Assembly (NCBI GenBank): GCA_963402885.1
Contig: OY727102.1
Location: forward strand, 2,046,001 to 2,110,000
Reading direction: 5' to 3'
Origin: Antedon bifida
Lineage: Eukaryota; Echinodermata; Crinoidea; Comatulida; Antedonidae
DNA: 64,000 nucleotides
A model generated the notes under the pieces. The model did no database searches. It saw only the letters and a program-made list of their open reading frames with translations, and was not told the DNA's origin. Positions 29,109-42,852 of this stretch are shown here, one piece after another. Position 1 is the stretch's first letter. Each line of letters starts with the position of its first letter. The position numbers were made by a program, and so were the translations under genes.

Positions 29109-31808
29109 ACGTGGGTACCAAACGAAGATATCAATTCTATTTTTGAATGTGATCTGATGTCTTTATACAAGGAACATACCTTTTGGATAAGCAGTTTGCC
29201 TATTCATCAATTGCCTCACAATTTTTATTTTAACCCGAAAGTTTGGTGGTATCATACATGATTTATCTAATAAGAGATTAGTTTCAAAGATTTGTAGCTG
29301 TAAATGTTAATGCTTTTATAATATAAGAATATACACCAGAATGTCGTTTTAAAGTTGTTGTAAAAACATAGACGAAAAGATGAATATGGAAATAGCAATG
29401 CGTCTGTAGGCCTAAATCACTTTACATTTGTTTTATTAAGACTATGTTAAAAAACAATTTGTTAACATATTTAAAAATCATGGGTTGAGGAAGGATGAAG
29501 CATAGAAATAGAGTATTAAAAGGTTTTCTTAGGTTGCGGCGCCCGGATTTTTGTTTTCTATTGAGAATCAAGCTTAAAGTAGGTTATTATTGGCAATGAT
29601 GTAAATAACGATTATTATATTTATATATTATTTTTAAACAATATTTCAAATCAGAAAAAAAATAGGCTTAAAAATTGTAGGAATACATGATAGCATAATA
29701 TAGAAACAAATAATAAAAAAATAATAATAATAATTAGATAATAATATTAACTCCGTCATAAAGGTTAAATATTGTTCTGTCTATTTTGTTTTTACTATTT
29801 CATTTTACTTGTTTTTAATTTTTGTTTTTATATTGCCTTGTAAATGAACATGTGCCGCTGATACAAAGCTGTTGTTCAATATAGAATAAAAAAAAATAAA
29901 TAAATAAATCGACCATAAATCAACCTTTAACATTAAATATATGGAAATGTTTAAACTTCCTTGTGTAATTGAACTAGCTATCTACCTTTCGTAAAATGAT
30001 TGCCTGCTACAGTGAGACACAATATTTCATTCTAGATTATAAATAAACAGATCGATCTGTGTGTTATTTAGTTTAGTGAGACATATGACAATAGGCCTAC
30101 ATATTTTGAAAAGAAATATCTAAAATACATGCGATAATGCATCAGATTTTATCACTACCTGTATGTTTGAGGACAAAGGAACCTGATGGTTGGATAAGTT
30201 ACACAAACACAAGGTTTATGTTAATAAATGTGTGTTATTGAAATAATCAATATTGTATTCACCATAATTTTCTAGTTTACAAAAATAGTTGAGGTCAGGT
30301 CATAGTAACATAACAAGGAAATAATACTCAGACAATCACAAATTCCCAAACAATCACATGTTTGGAAAGAATATGAATTGACAAAAATCCATAGATTTGA
30401 AATAGAAATTGAAAACCACTGATAAATGTGCCGTATGATGAAGATATACCAAAATACAACAATATAACTGAAACAATTTTCTGTTTAATATTTGATTGTA
30501 ATTTGTTATTCACTTTGACAACAAATTATTGGTTTAAACAAATATTTGCCTGAAAAAACTATAATACAAAGCTAAAAACAGTCGATCAGAATGTTGGAGT
30601 TTAATTGGACATTTTGTCTTTTTGTAAGTGAAATAATTAATTTGTTTTTTTTCTACAGAAGTGAATAAATTTAACTGAAAAATGGCATATTCAATGTCTG
30701 ATTTTATTAATCATAATTGTTCATATTGTTGTTCGCGACATGCTTCATACATCTTTACTATAACTATATGGACAAAATTGAATCTGAATAGATGCCTACA
30801 GATTTTAAAGTGTTTATCATGTCATCCGCTTGTTTTTAATTCTCGCACAAATTGAACATTCCTGAGCTATTTGATTGGTTAGCCATTACCTACATCAACA
30901 CTTTGCGCGAACAAATGTGACACCAGCTTTAAAAATCAGAATACAAAGAAAATCTAAAGATTTGAAATTGTGATTCATTTTATTGTTAATGTTGTCTTAT
31001 AATGCAATATTTTAAAATGGTGTGCCGATTAGCTCAGCTACACAATGCTGTTATAGGGTTATCAACAAACTTTTAGTTTGCAGGTGCTAAAAACCAGGGA
31101 CGAGTGAATTCACTTTTCCCTGCTAAAAAACAATAATACCCGCAGAGAGGATCATAAGGTGTGAATCTATGGTATTGCAACATAAACTAATTTAAATATG
31201 ATTGTCAACTTAAAGTCCTAATAAAACAAAATATCTAAAAACAATATTAGGTATTATGGTATTATTTAGTATTACTGTGACATTTAATTTATAGAAAATG
31301 TTTTAGAATTTCTGATGTTTATAGTGAAGTTTGTGACTGATCATGGAGAATAACTTGTTTCTTCATGGACTGAAAGAAAAATAATTTATCTAAAACTAAT
31401 CTACTTTATATATTATTATATTTATACAATACTAACTAAACTAATCAAATCTGTGATTTATTTGAATATTTTGCAGTGTTATGACGTTATACGTCTACTC
31501 GTAAAATGCCACAAGTGGCAGTCGACTTGGGCATGCGCATATCATAAAAATTATGTCATAAGATAGCAACCGACAAAGTTGACATGAAAATCTAAAAGTC
31601 CCTATTACTTGAATGTGAACAAGCAACTGTATATTGGTTTTAATTAATTAGTTTCTATTATCAGGCCAAGAGAAAAGATTGAAAGAAATCACAAATTTGG
31701 GCACCGCCGTCTGGCCCAAAATTTCTGTTTTCTATAAAATGGTATTTTAATAATATTACGACCATAAGAAAATTCTTGGTTTGTCAGAATATGAATAATT
31801 AATTTTTG
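29109..31808. other. Intergenic between the BIR-ORF1p cluster and TMEM214
   Basis: AT-rich, no gene supported. It contains an AAT-rich simple repeat (29703-29740), a LINE-type tail (29760-29909) and, near 31022, a sequence resembling a Pol III A box with no matching B box. Confidence 0.6.
29760..29909 (+). repeat. Probable 3' end of a non-LTR retrotransposon
   Basis: A T-rich stretch ending in AATAAATAAATAAA after a run of A is the typical tail of CR1/L2-type LINEs. No coding part is attached. Confidence 0.4.
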
Positions 31809-34800
31809 TTAAAAAACATTTTTGACAAAGGCAATGACAGCATCATATGCTTGGCTAACATATGGCTCAACAACATTATAAACAGCAACAAAATAAGGAG
31901 CAACGAATACCCAAATAAGTCCACAATAATATGCTACAAATTCGTACACAATTTGCAGATATCTTGAAACCTCTGCCAATACGATTGGTGCCTTGGCTTC
32001 AACCTATAGAAGGAATAATTTATATGATTTTGTAAAAGTGATCGTATTTAGACATTATTTTACATATTATTTCACATATTCAAATATGAATTAATCTCAT
32101 AAATAAAAGATGAACTGTAGTATGTTATCTATGGCAAGATAACAAAGGAAGACAAAGGAATTATGATAAAAATAAATTATGAAACAAAATTAAATTGAAT
32201 ATTAAATGAGGTCATGAAGGCTTTAAAGGAACTGAACAAATACGCTGTCAACATTTATTATTACTTTTTAAATTTTTTTTTACTACAGTTGTGAGAAATA
32301 ATATTTTATCACCAGGGTTAATTTTCCATAAATTCAATTTTTTTGAAGATGTATGCGTAAAGCTCTGTCCACACTATCAAACTACTTTGACAAACAAGGT
32401 GTGATGTGCCCAAATATGGTAGTATTATGATGTCATCGTGTCCATATATGGGCACCACATCATTTTTTTGTCACAAAGTTCGATAGTGTACACAGAGCTT
32501 AAACACACTTGGTCAACCGATTGTTATGAGCACAACCTCTATCTTTGGGGTATACAAAATTAACCAGCCAAATAACTTTGCAGGTCAAAGGTAATGAAAT
32601 AATAAATAGAATTCTTACCCAGGCTATTACAATTGGGATATATTCCTTAAACCATAATTGTATCGGTTGAGTTACTTCTAGGAAGTAGTTGCAGCTGTAT
32701 GCCATATATTTAAGTAGCAGTTGCAGATAAGGAGCACAGAAGTTGCAGAATGTACTGTAATATTTAGGTATATTTTCAAGAAGCCACCTAAAGAACAAAC
32801 ACAAATTAATGGTTGAAGTTTGCGGTACACCACGTATATTAGTTCTGAAAAGAACTGTTGAGTTTCTTACTCAATATGCTTTGATTGTCCTCAGGAGTGA
32901 GAATGAATAAAAAATAAATATATTTTTTGACCTAATTTTTGGTCAAAGTTGATAACTATTATGTGATATTAAAATGGCATATTCAACAAAAAAATGTTAA
33001 ATAACATTTTTTCAGGGGACAATACATCTGTAAATTACTTTAAAAAGGGATGATGCAGGTACTATAGCTAAGACTTACTTGTTTGCAATAGATGAGTAAA
33101 AGGTTATTTTGCTCCAAGCCTGTAATAGTACAGCTGTCACACCAGACTTGTTGCCAAAGGCCACTAACCGAGAATCTAACACAAAAAAAAAGTAAGTTTT
33201 TAAATATTCAGGAATTTTTTTTTTTCCAGATAAACTCCAGATAAAATAAGAATACTATTTAATTTCTATTACAAATAAAATGATTAAATATTTTATACCT
33301 GTAAATGATCCTGATGAGTAAACATCAACAAACAACAGAACACCAACACTCAAGAGGGCAGTAAATATAGCTAGTTTCCATGGAAACTCAAACCCAGTCA
33401 TTCTTACTAACAGTTCCTAAAAGGGAAACAAAATCAATATGAATTTTTTTTAAACCAACTCAACTTACTGATTTTACAAAATTTGAAACCAGAAATAAAA
33501 TAGAGATGAGATACCAATACCAAAAAAAATATAACAATTTACTTTTTCTATATACATACATTTTACATTACTTATATATATTTCTATATCTAGTAGCTTT
33601 AATTCATTCAAATTCATTGAATTCATTAACAAGTAGCTCTTGTATTTTGTGTCATTCATGCTTTGTACATTACCAGATGAGTGTGGCCAGCTTTGCTGGT
33701 CATATGAAACAAATTTGTAGTAATAAAGCACCATGAAGTAACCAAGTTCATAGTTTTTATTTTATTGTATTAAGCTCTACCCATGCTATTGAGCACTTTC
33801 TCCAGTTGATCTGGCTTTCTACTTAGTTATTTCCATATCTATATATTTTTGTAAATCCCAAGCAATTCAGTTTTCGCTGTGATTTTTGGATATTTTAATA
33901 AATAAATAACTAATTAATAAATTATATTTACAAATATCATTTTGTTAACATGTTTTGCATACTGTTTTTAAATGCAATTACAGTTGTGAAAATATTACTA
34001 TAATGTTGTTGCATTAAACAACATATGATCAACCTACCTGACAGGTCTTCTTGCATTCATCCACTTTATAGTCACTAGAAAGATCTTCATTTGTGATGCT
34101 AAAAGCGTGAACTGTCTCATGTAGCCACGATTTTGGGATCTAGAATCAATTATCATATTAATATTTCAAAATGTTTTTCTAATCAAACACAGTAGGCTAT
34201 CCTTTCTCTTTAGGTTTCTTTTACATTGATTTTTGGAAAGGTTCCAGTTGAAAAAGAAAATAACACTGACAGGGGGAGCCATATTTCGGTCTATATTGAA
34301 GAGGTCATTAATATCAAACCAATAAGATTTTCTGTCAGTATATCCTACAAACAAAATACAAAAAAACCCCAAATATGTCATTGCGCAAACAATCAAAAAA
34401 CAAAATTTTGTGCCAAGTAAAAACATGATATGCCTACATATACAGATCATAGTATCTTATGTGATTTCAGTCTTAAACTTACAGTTTTGGTTTGTCCGTC
34501 CCAATTGTCAAGTAGATGATTAAGAAGTATTGCAGACTGTTGTAAGTGGGATACATAGAGAAGACGCCAGCCACTCAGACACTGCCTGTCGTTAGACAGA
34601 CATCGGACAAGACACAACAGCAACTGAAATTGTAAAGTAAATAATAACAATTGGTTAAATCATGATAACCATAAATACGATGTGAATTACAATCGATAAT
34701 GTTGAAATTGAAATTATTTTCCATGATGTTTTGGTGGAAAAAGCAAGCACACAACAGCAAGAAAAAGAAAAATTATGTTTTAAAAATATTGAACAAAAAA

Positions 34801-37800
34801 TTGAAAAATCTGCAAATCTCAATAAAAAACATAACATTTACAATAATTAATAAATAAAATTATTACACAAAAATTGCATGATGTTGGTGATAGATATATT
34901 TGATAACTATAGATAACATAACATGTATCATTTTAGTGATATATTCGATGTATTTGTTCTGATAAATACTGTACTGATAAAGTGTATGTTGTTTATTATG
35001 ATAAAAACAATAGTATTGTTGCAGCTTACTTCATCCTTGTATTTTGACGAGTTGTGACCTGTGAGTCTGGTAAGAAGAGAAGGAAAATAGTGCCTCAGAG
35101 TCTCTTGTGGATCCACACCAAATGCCATTTCCTATAAAAACAATCGCACATACAATGTCATTGGAAACATTACATTCAGATCAGCAAGTTCACCTTTGAC
35201 CACGATCAAAGATCTAAGGTGAACTTTAACCCGATCAAAGATTTATGGATCGTATTCAGAGACATTTTGTGAAAGAGAAAAGTACATATTTCATCTCTTA
35301 TACAATTGACCTCCTACATTCAAGCTGACTTGGTGCCCTTCACTATATTTGGTACATGCTGGTATTATATATTCTTGTCTTTTTTAATTCTTTGATAATG
35401 TGTGTCGTCTTGTATTGTTGAGGGTCACATAAAATCAGCTCAAGCTGGCTGGGTTACCCTCTTGAAATATGGTTAAATAGATATTCATCTTAAGTTAATA
35501 TCCAGTGTGAAGTCCACACAAAATCAATACAGTTAAAGATCTTATGTTCAAATTGTTGTGTGCAGACTTGTATACAAACTATTCATTACCAAGATTGACA
35601 TGACCTAAGATTGACATGACCTAAGAAGGACATGACCTAAGATAATTTGATCTGAGGTCAATGCACAAAATGGATTTGTTATCATTTAAATCTAAAGTGT
35701 AGTACCTTCAACTTTGGATATAGATCTTCTAATTTCTTTTGTAAACTGAAAAACAAAATAGACATAATATATAATTTATTATATATTTACTTGTATACAA
35801 CCTGATAATGTGTTACATACAGTATCACCAATTAAATAAACAAGAAACCAAAACAATCGGCGGTTGTGAAAAAAGAGCGACTTACTTTTGTGGAAGTGAC
35901 TGATTAGGTGTGAAGACAAAATCTAAAATTGGGAAGAATTCACTTGGCGTTATGTGCAACCTGGCAACTTTCTGCTTTTTCATTCTTCTGAAAACAAAAT
36001 ATTTGAGAGAAAGTATATTATAAATATATTTTAGACAGTGAAAAATAGTTAACTAATTGATGGATCACCAAATGAAAACAAATATTTAAACAATCAAATT
36101 ACTTACTGGATTATTTCCTCAAGATAATTAATTGAAAACTGTGAAAAAGCCTTGTAGCCAATAAGTGGAAGCATCAGATCACTCCAAACTAATAAAAAAA
36201 GATCAGGTGGATTTCAGTTAGCAATGCAATTATTATAAACAATACATAAACTAGACTTTAAAACAAAATGACATTGAAAAATGGTAATAAGCACAACAAA
36301 TTACTGTACATTACAAACAATATGTAGCGCTAATTAACTCAAAAAAATAAGGCAACTTAACTTTAAATGAACCTTGAAGGTAAGTTTAGTTTAGATTTTA
36401 AGTAACAGCTTTGGTCCCCATTTCCATATATTTGTTTCATTAGCATTTTGATTTCAAAACTCAAATCACAAACTGACATAGTAACCTCCACACCTCCCCG
36501 CCCCCTACATTTAAATGCTAGGACAACCTCATCCAGCCTAAATACAGACTTGCATCACAAACTAACAATATTCCTTTCTGTACGTTGTAATCAACCATGA
36601 TTATATGTGTCAACAACTCAAGTTCAGTATACCTCGGTTGTACACGTAACAATAAAGTTTAATTTATCTTATTTTACCTTTAAATGCTATGTGTACATCA
36701 TCATTACCCGCCTGACTGCAAACCCACATCACAAACTGGCATTGCTGTTGCATCCCCTGTTTCTTTTTTATAAACTCTAAATTCTTAAAAATAAACAAAA
36801 TGGGTATTTTAACAAACAAGATAGTGAATACTGTTTAAATTTCACTGATACACTTTTGATATTAAAATCCAAATATATTAACCAATGCTTCTGAATTATA
36901 TTCATTACATTTATAGAAGGTAAATATACTACCAGTCATAGCTATTTTATAGTTTAACTTTTAACTATTCTGTTGTAAAAGTTCTGAAATATTGGATTCA
37001 ATTTCATTAATTATTTTTACTTACTAATTTTGTTGACTTGGTAACAAATTGCGGGTAGTTTCTAGCAAGACACTGGAGTGTAATTCTGTAGCCATAGTTA
37101 GGACCAGCTGTGAATACAACACATTAATAAGTATTTGAGTCTTTAATTATGTTTACTAACAAATTAAAACAAATATGAACTGTGTTTTGCATGCAATCTT
37201 GACATTGATTGAATATTTGTAGATTACTACACCTTATATGCTGGGAATCTTTGAGTAAGTATAGATTGTTTCAATCGATTTCTGAGCACATAAAAATTCC
37301 GCCCAGAAGAATGCAATTATTTTGGGTTATGCACTTTTTAGGCACTGGTCCTGATGCGCCACTGGTTATATTCACGCAAGATCTATTCTTTTTACAGTAC
37401 AGAAAGAAATTACTGCTTTGTATCTACGCGTAACCTTTCGTAGCCCTACACGTAAATAGATCGTAGGTCATTGTTCTCCTTGGTTGGTGGGCCTTCCGTA
37501 GTAGAGAGACTGATTAAATTATCACAGTGTTTGATAGGGAAAACACACCTGACTTCAATTTGAAACAACTCGCACAAGCAGACGATCTTGTCGCGCTATG
37601 CGCGACCTATTCTAATTCTTTAGTCGCAACCAGAAAAATGAGGTCGCAAATGACCAAATACCCCTTAGTTTGCAGCCCTGGACATCTGGTATAAACTAAA
37701 TTTGCTATTTGGTCTGGTATTAAAATCAGAGAATTATAATTAAATCCATGAAATTAAAAACAATAATTGATCAATTGTACTTTTTTCGGAGTCTTTCTTC

Positions 37801-40078
37801 ATCTCCGTCATACAATAAGTAAAAAACTGCTCCAACATGGACTCATCAAACTGCTTAAAAGTTGCCACTAAGAACTCCAATTGGTTTTGATTTAATGCAC
37901 TCAGAGGGTAAGCTGTGAAAAATAAGGCAAGAATAAAGCTGTATTAAATTTAAGTCAATTTTATTTTCATAAGATACATTATAACATAAAAATGAGAGTA
38001 AAAAAAAAAAGTCAAAATAGCCAATTGCTGATGAGCCTCATCTAGTATCAGCAGGCAAGGCCCAACATTTTCTTAAGCCTTGTCTACACTATCAAACTTT
38101 AAGAGACAAAAAAAATGTGATGTGCCCATATATGGACATGATGTCATATCACTACCATATTTAGGAATATCACTACCATATTTGGGGCACATTACACTTT
38201 ATTTTTGTCAAACTAGTTTGATAGTGTAGACAGAGATTAATGAAATGTATGAACATTAATTTTACAAAACAATGATAATAATTAATAGTGGTTATTCCAG
38301 TGTTTTCTAATAGCTTGTTGGTTTTGCTAACAACATTTACAAGAATAAATTGGCTAAATAGAGTAAGAGATTTGACTTTTTCATATTAGATTAGGTAAAT
38401 TATGCTACGATATTAACATGCTTAATTGGCCAGAATGTAATTCTAAATTGGGAGAACACTGGATGATATTAGTAGTAGTTTATAAGAGATGATGATGTGG
38501 ATTTAAAAAAGCAACAAAGATGCTGTTGCGATTGCCGTTATACTGATACTGAAAACAAATTTATTATAAATTCAAAACAATACCTGGTGGTTTTTCTAAG
38601 AAGAAAGGATCTGTAATCTTGGTAGCCACATTCAATTTAACATTCAAGAAGTTGACAAACTCTCCAAGCCACAGCTGAAAAAAAATGTTAGTTTATTTAT
38701 ATCTTAAATAATAAATATTAATGATAAAATTATGGAGTTTGTAAATATAAGCACATATCGCTTTAATTTCAAGTGTAAATTACTTCTGAAACTGAATACT
38801 GATTAAAAGTGAATACTAACAGTGTATGGTAAGCAAGACAACTTGTTAACAAAGAGCCTGCAGAACTTAATACTATATGTGAAAAATCATCATACAGATT
38901 TTTTTTAAATAATCTAAAAAAAAGATCGCCCTAGGTTTGGTTCCATAAATAAAAAACAAAACAAAATATTTTAACTCACAGAGGGAGCATTGCTTTTGGA
39001 TTTGATTTCATTGAATTGTTTTTTCATATCATTACAACTCAATGTTTTCAAAGCATCTTCTAAACATGTTACTGGAGCTGCCTTCTTTTCTTTCTTCTTT
39101 GTTTTTGCTGCTTTGTCTCCTGCTTGTGTTGGTTTCTTTCCCTGTATTCCATTAGAGGAGGAGCTTATCGTCGAACTGTTCACAGGACTTAATGGTTTCT
39201 TTTTTTTATCCAAAGCTTGATAAATGGTTTTACTGGTTTCCAATGGAGCTTTGAAATGAAAGTCAAGAAAATTTTAAAACTTTTTCAATTAAATTCTGAT
39301 ATTTATTATAATATATGAAGAAAAAAAAATGATATAAAATGATTTGTTTGTTGGAATAGTAATTACTATAAATCTTCTTTAAGATACCTAAATGGAAAGT
39401 GTATGAAGTTGATCTTTAAGTTGGATCTATCTTTATTTTAAGTTGGATATTTCGGTTGCGGAACAACCAAAAATCTAGTTTATGTATAGGTCTAGGCCTA
39501 CCACGACCAGACTAGGCCCTAGCCTAGCTAGCTAACTGCTAGGCCTAGGCAAAAACAAAGTAAATTTATATTTATAATAAATATTTAAAAAAAACATTTT
39601 AAAACTAATTTATATAAAATAGGCCTAGGCCTAAGGCCCTAATAATCAATGAATAGCAGGCTACATTATGTATAAACTAATGATTATAAGTTTATAAATT
39701 ACATTAAAATTAATCAAAACCCTAAAAATATGAAGGTCGCGCATGCACCATATGGTACACAATCTGTACACAGTACAGTCAGCAGATTGCTAGCCGTATG
39801 CTTTCTTTGTCAGTCAACCCGGATGCCAGTTCATTTCTCGGCCAACAGTAGCCTAGTCGACTGTCTTCCATACGAACAGACCACAGTCTAGCCTAGACAT
39901 TTCCTAGTAAAACACCAAGTAGGAGGCCATTTCATGCCTTTATTTCTTTCAATTTAATACTAATAAACATACCAGAAGTATCGACTATAGTAGCGTTTTC
40001 AATAAACGCTTTCTTTGACGTTTTCTTATCTTTTTTCTTTCCATGAGATACGACGTCCCATTTCGCCGGCGAAGCCAT
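31809..40078 (-). CDS. tmem214: TMEM214, ER transmembrane protein, 16 coding exons
   Basis: TMEM214 is an ER-anchored protein linked in mammals to ER-stress-induced apoptosis through caspase recruitment. Exons (high to low): 40078-39973, 39248-38980, 38674-38584, 37912-37781, 37107-37025, 36783-36678, 36188-36107, 35987-35886, 35745-35706, 35131-35030, 34623-34483, 34139-34038, 33416-33299, 33175-33079, 32787-32619, 32003-31809. All have GT-AG borders; the sum is 1935 bases, 644 codons plus stop (human about 689). Diagnostic matches: the start MASPAKWDVV, PSEFFPILDF in exon 8, LRHYFPSLLTR in exon 10, and WRLLYVSHLQQSAILLNHLL in exon 11. Hydrophobic segments lie in exon 13 and in the last exon. 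The first exon starts about 440 bases below the DHX36 stop. Confidence 0.94.
32360..32500. mobile_element. Palindromic MITE, copy 1 (TMEM214 intron)
   Basis: Ends AAGCTCTGTC and its complement CAGAGCTT enclose a nearly palindromic body with GTGATGTGCCCAAATATGG. TA is a likely target duplication. The two halves can fold into one long hairpin. Confidence 0.7.
32816..32897 (-). repeat. Dispersed repeat with possible hammerhead-like core, copy 1
   Basis: Read on the minus strand it matches 51431-51520 over about 80 bases, including the tail ending GTGGTGTACCGCAAACTT. It carries CTGAGGA followed 20 bases later by GAAAC. It is the likely end of a retroelement such as a Penelope-like element. Confidence 0.5.
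32938..33032 (+). repeat. Right-end fragment of the TTAA MITE family
   Basis: It matches the right part of the elements at 7173 and 19570, including ATTAAAATGGCATATTCA and the end GGGGACAATACATCT. The left end is missing. Confidence 0.55.
35591..35638 (+). repeat. Short tandem repeat, 16-bp unit
   Basis: Three copies of AAGATTGACATGACCT, the third with one or two changes, in a TMEM214 intron. Confidence 0.75.
38075..38239. mobile_element. Palindromic MITE, copy 2 (TMEM214 intron)
   Basis: Same family as 32360, with end AAGCCTTGTCTACAC and its complement. The inner part has a small duplication of the ATCACTACCATATTT block. Confidence 0.65.
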
Positions 40079-40519
40079 TTTGACAAGAGAGATGATGTGT
40101 TGATTTTATGAATATGGAACGCCAAAACTGCCATTTTATATTGATCAAAATTTTACAAGTTAAAAACACCCTAAAGAACAATACTTTGTATACAGTTATG
40201 GCTTTATACATCATTTAAACAAAATTAACACACACATTTTGAAAAAGCACTGTATTTTAATTTTAAAAATCTAGTACTTGCAACGTTTTCACATGTTTTT
40301 TAATCATTTTTTAAAACCTTATATCAATCAATTGATATTTTACATACGAGTGTGACTCTGTTTTTGCTGAGTAAGTAATTATCATTTTGTAAAGCACAGT
40401 TTGTTTTACACATGTTTATTCAGAAGATACAATATTTTATATAAACAAAAATATTATTTAAAAAATACCCAAAACATCAACATTGAAGTTTAACGTAAGT
40501 TTAAATACATTTATGCAAC
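40079..40519 (-). promoter_or_regulatory. Short DHX36-TMEM214 intergenic region
   Basis: It holds the DHX36 3' UTR with an AATAAA signal (minus strand, 40415-40420) and the promoter of TMEM214. Tail-to-head spacing of about 440 bases leaves little room for a separate distal promoter. Confidence 0.5.
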
Positions 40520-42821
40520 TTAAAATTCATCGTCGTCATCATCTTCATCATCTCTTGCGATCTGATCTCGTTTCGGACCGTACATGGTCAACAAATCAAC
40601 AATAGCATTCATTATCTTCCCTTCTTTTACGGTATTGCTCCAATTGGTCAACCCTGGACGGGTTATCTTTTTTTCCAACAGTTTGTCTAATTCTTTGCGG
40701 AGATCCTACAAAAAAAAACAAATTAATCCAAAAGTTTTGATTTTTTATTTAAAATGCATGCATGCAGTAGTACAGTTATCCAACACAAGGTCTAAAGCTC
40801 TGTCTACAATATCAAACTTTATGTGATGTGATGTGCCCATATATGGACATGATGATGTCATATCACTACCATATTTGGGCACATCACACTTTTTTGTCAA
40901 ACTAATCTGATAGTGTAGACAGAGCTTACAGCAATGTTCCACAAACTATGAATGATTAGGACATTATAAATGCTAAGACTTAAACTTTATCTACACTTTC
41001 AAACTAGTTTGACAAAAAAATGTGATGTGCCCAAATATGGTGGTGATATGCCCAAATATGGTAGTGATATGACATCATCATGTCCATATATGGGCACATC
41101 ACATTTTTCTGTCATACTAGTTTGATAGTGTAGACAGAGCTTAAGTCAATAAACTTATGTAAGTGAACAAACTCATTTAAACCAATACTTACCTTAACAA
41201 TAGCTGCAATGCTTTCTTGGGACCTAAAAGTAATTTGATTGTCTACCGATATGATCTCAAGACCATCGTCATCAACTCCAACGTGGAGATCACCGCCAAA
41301 GAACAGCAAAGGGTACGGCTCTACTATTGTGGTATCGTGTAGGTACACCTTGAAAGAAGTAACAAAAATAGTTTATGGTCAAATATTGTCAAATCCTTCA
41401 AAACGGTTTTATTGGAATATGTATTGTTTATGTATCATATTTATTGTTGCATCTTATCTAAGGAGTGTCCTGTAAGTGAAATAAACAAACTAAAAAAAAT
41501 AAGGGATAGTAATGTGATATTTTTAAGCAAAACAAAGTTTGAAATGGTGGTGTAATGCAGCGAGCAAAGGCCACTGGTTTAGCACTCCTAAGGGGCCATC
41601 CATGCTGGATTTGGGCTGCTCATGCTCTGGGCACCTTAAGTTCTGGGGCCTCTGGATTTAGCTGGTGAGCACTCATAGCCGTTTGGTTGAAAACAAACAT
41701 TATTTCTTGCATTTTCAACTTCCTTAGAGGGAATACCATGTACATACAAATGTCTTTGTTGACTTACCCCGGTTGATTTCATTTTCAAGTGATACAACAG
41801 GTAATTGCTTGCAAAGCTTGTCTCCTTTGAGTTGATGGACTTAGGGTGTATTTCCACTTTGCCATCTTGTTTGGTATAGCACTTTACACTGAAACAGAAA
41901 ATATAGTAGAACTCCTTATTAAGGACAACCATCTTGAGTGTAAACCTCAATACAGGGGAAACCCCTATTTAAGGGACAACCTTGTTAAGAGCACACTTTC
42001 TAGTAAACCCATGAAGTTCCTCCATGGTAAAACGATAAATATTTTAGCACCATATGCAGTGTAAACCTCATACAGGGGAAACCCCTATTTAAGGGACAAC
42101 CTTGTTAAGAGCACACTTTCTAGTAAAACGAATGTATGTTTTAGCACTATGGCCAATCCATCCTCCAGGTACTGTATCTCATTAATAGGGGTACTACTGT
42201 ATCTACAAGAAGCATGTTTCAAACAGTACCATAGTAATATTGGGCAGAAAATTGTCCCATTCAAAGTGAAAGGTAAACGAAAAACTGACATAAAACATAT
42301 GTCGACTTTAAGTGAACTGATATGTGTTAAGAGTAATATTTTTCTATTTTTTACCGAGAAATTTGCTTCTTCTTTGAGAATCTTGATTTCACTTGTGCAA
42401 CATTAGGATACAGTCCAGCGCACAAGACGGCTTTTATCAGCTGCTCATTGTCTAATAGCAAAAACAAGTATACAGATTTACATAGTAAGTAATGATGTCT
42501 TTCTGAGCTCTGTCTACAATATCAAACTAGTTTGACAAAAACAGTGTGATGTACCAAATATGGTTGTGATATGACCAAATATGGTAGTGATACGACATCA
42601 TCATGTTTATATACACAACACATTTTGTTGTCACATAAAGTTTGATAGTGTAGACAGAGCTTTATAGACAAGTATTGTGGTCTGCAAAGTGATTTACCTG
42701 AGTGAATATTAGCCTCATCCTGTTTACAGCTCTTATTAAGTACAAAACCAATGTTACACAATAGCTCACAAAACTGTGTCTTCATGTTATCCAACATCTA
42801 AAGGAATAAATATGGATATAG

Positions 42822-42852
<31 letters not shown>

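Noticed and set aside
31020-31140. tRNA-like start (CCGATTAGCTCAGCTACACA)
   Set aside because: Only an A-box-like stretch; no B box and no cloverleaf.
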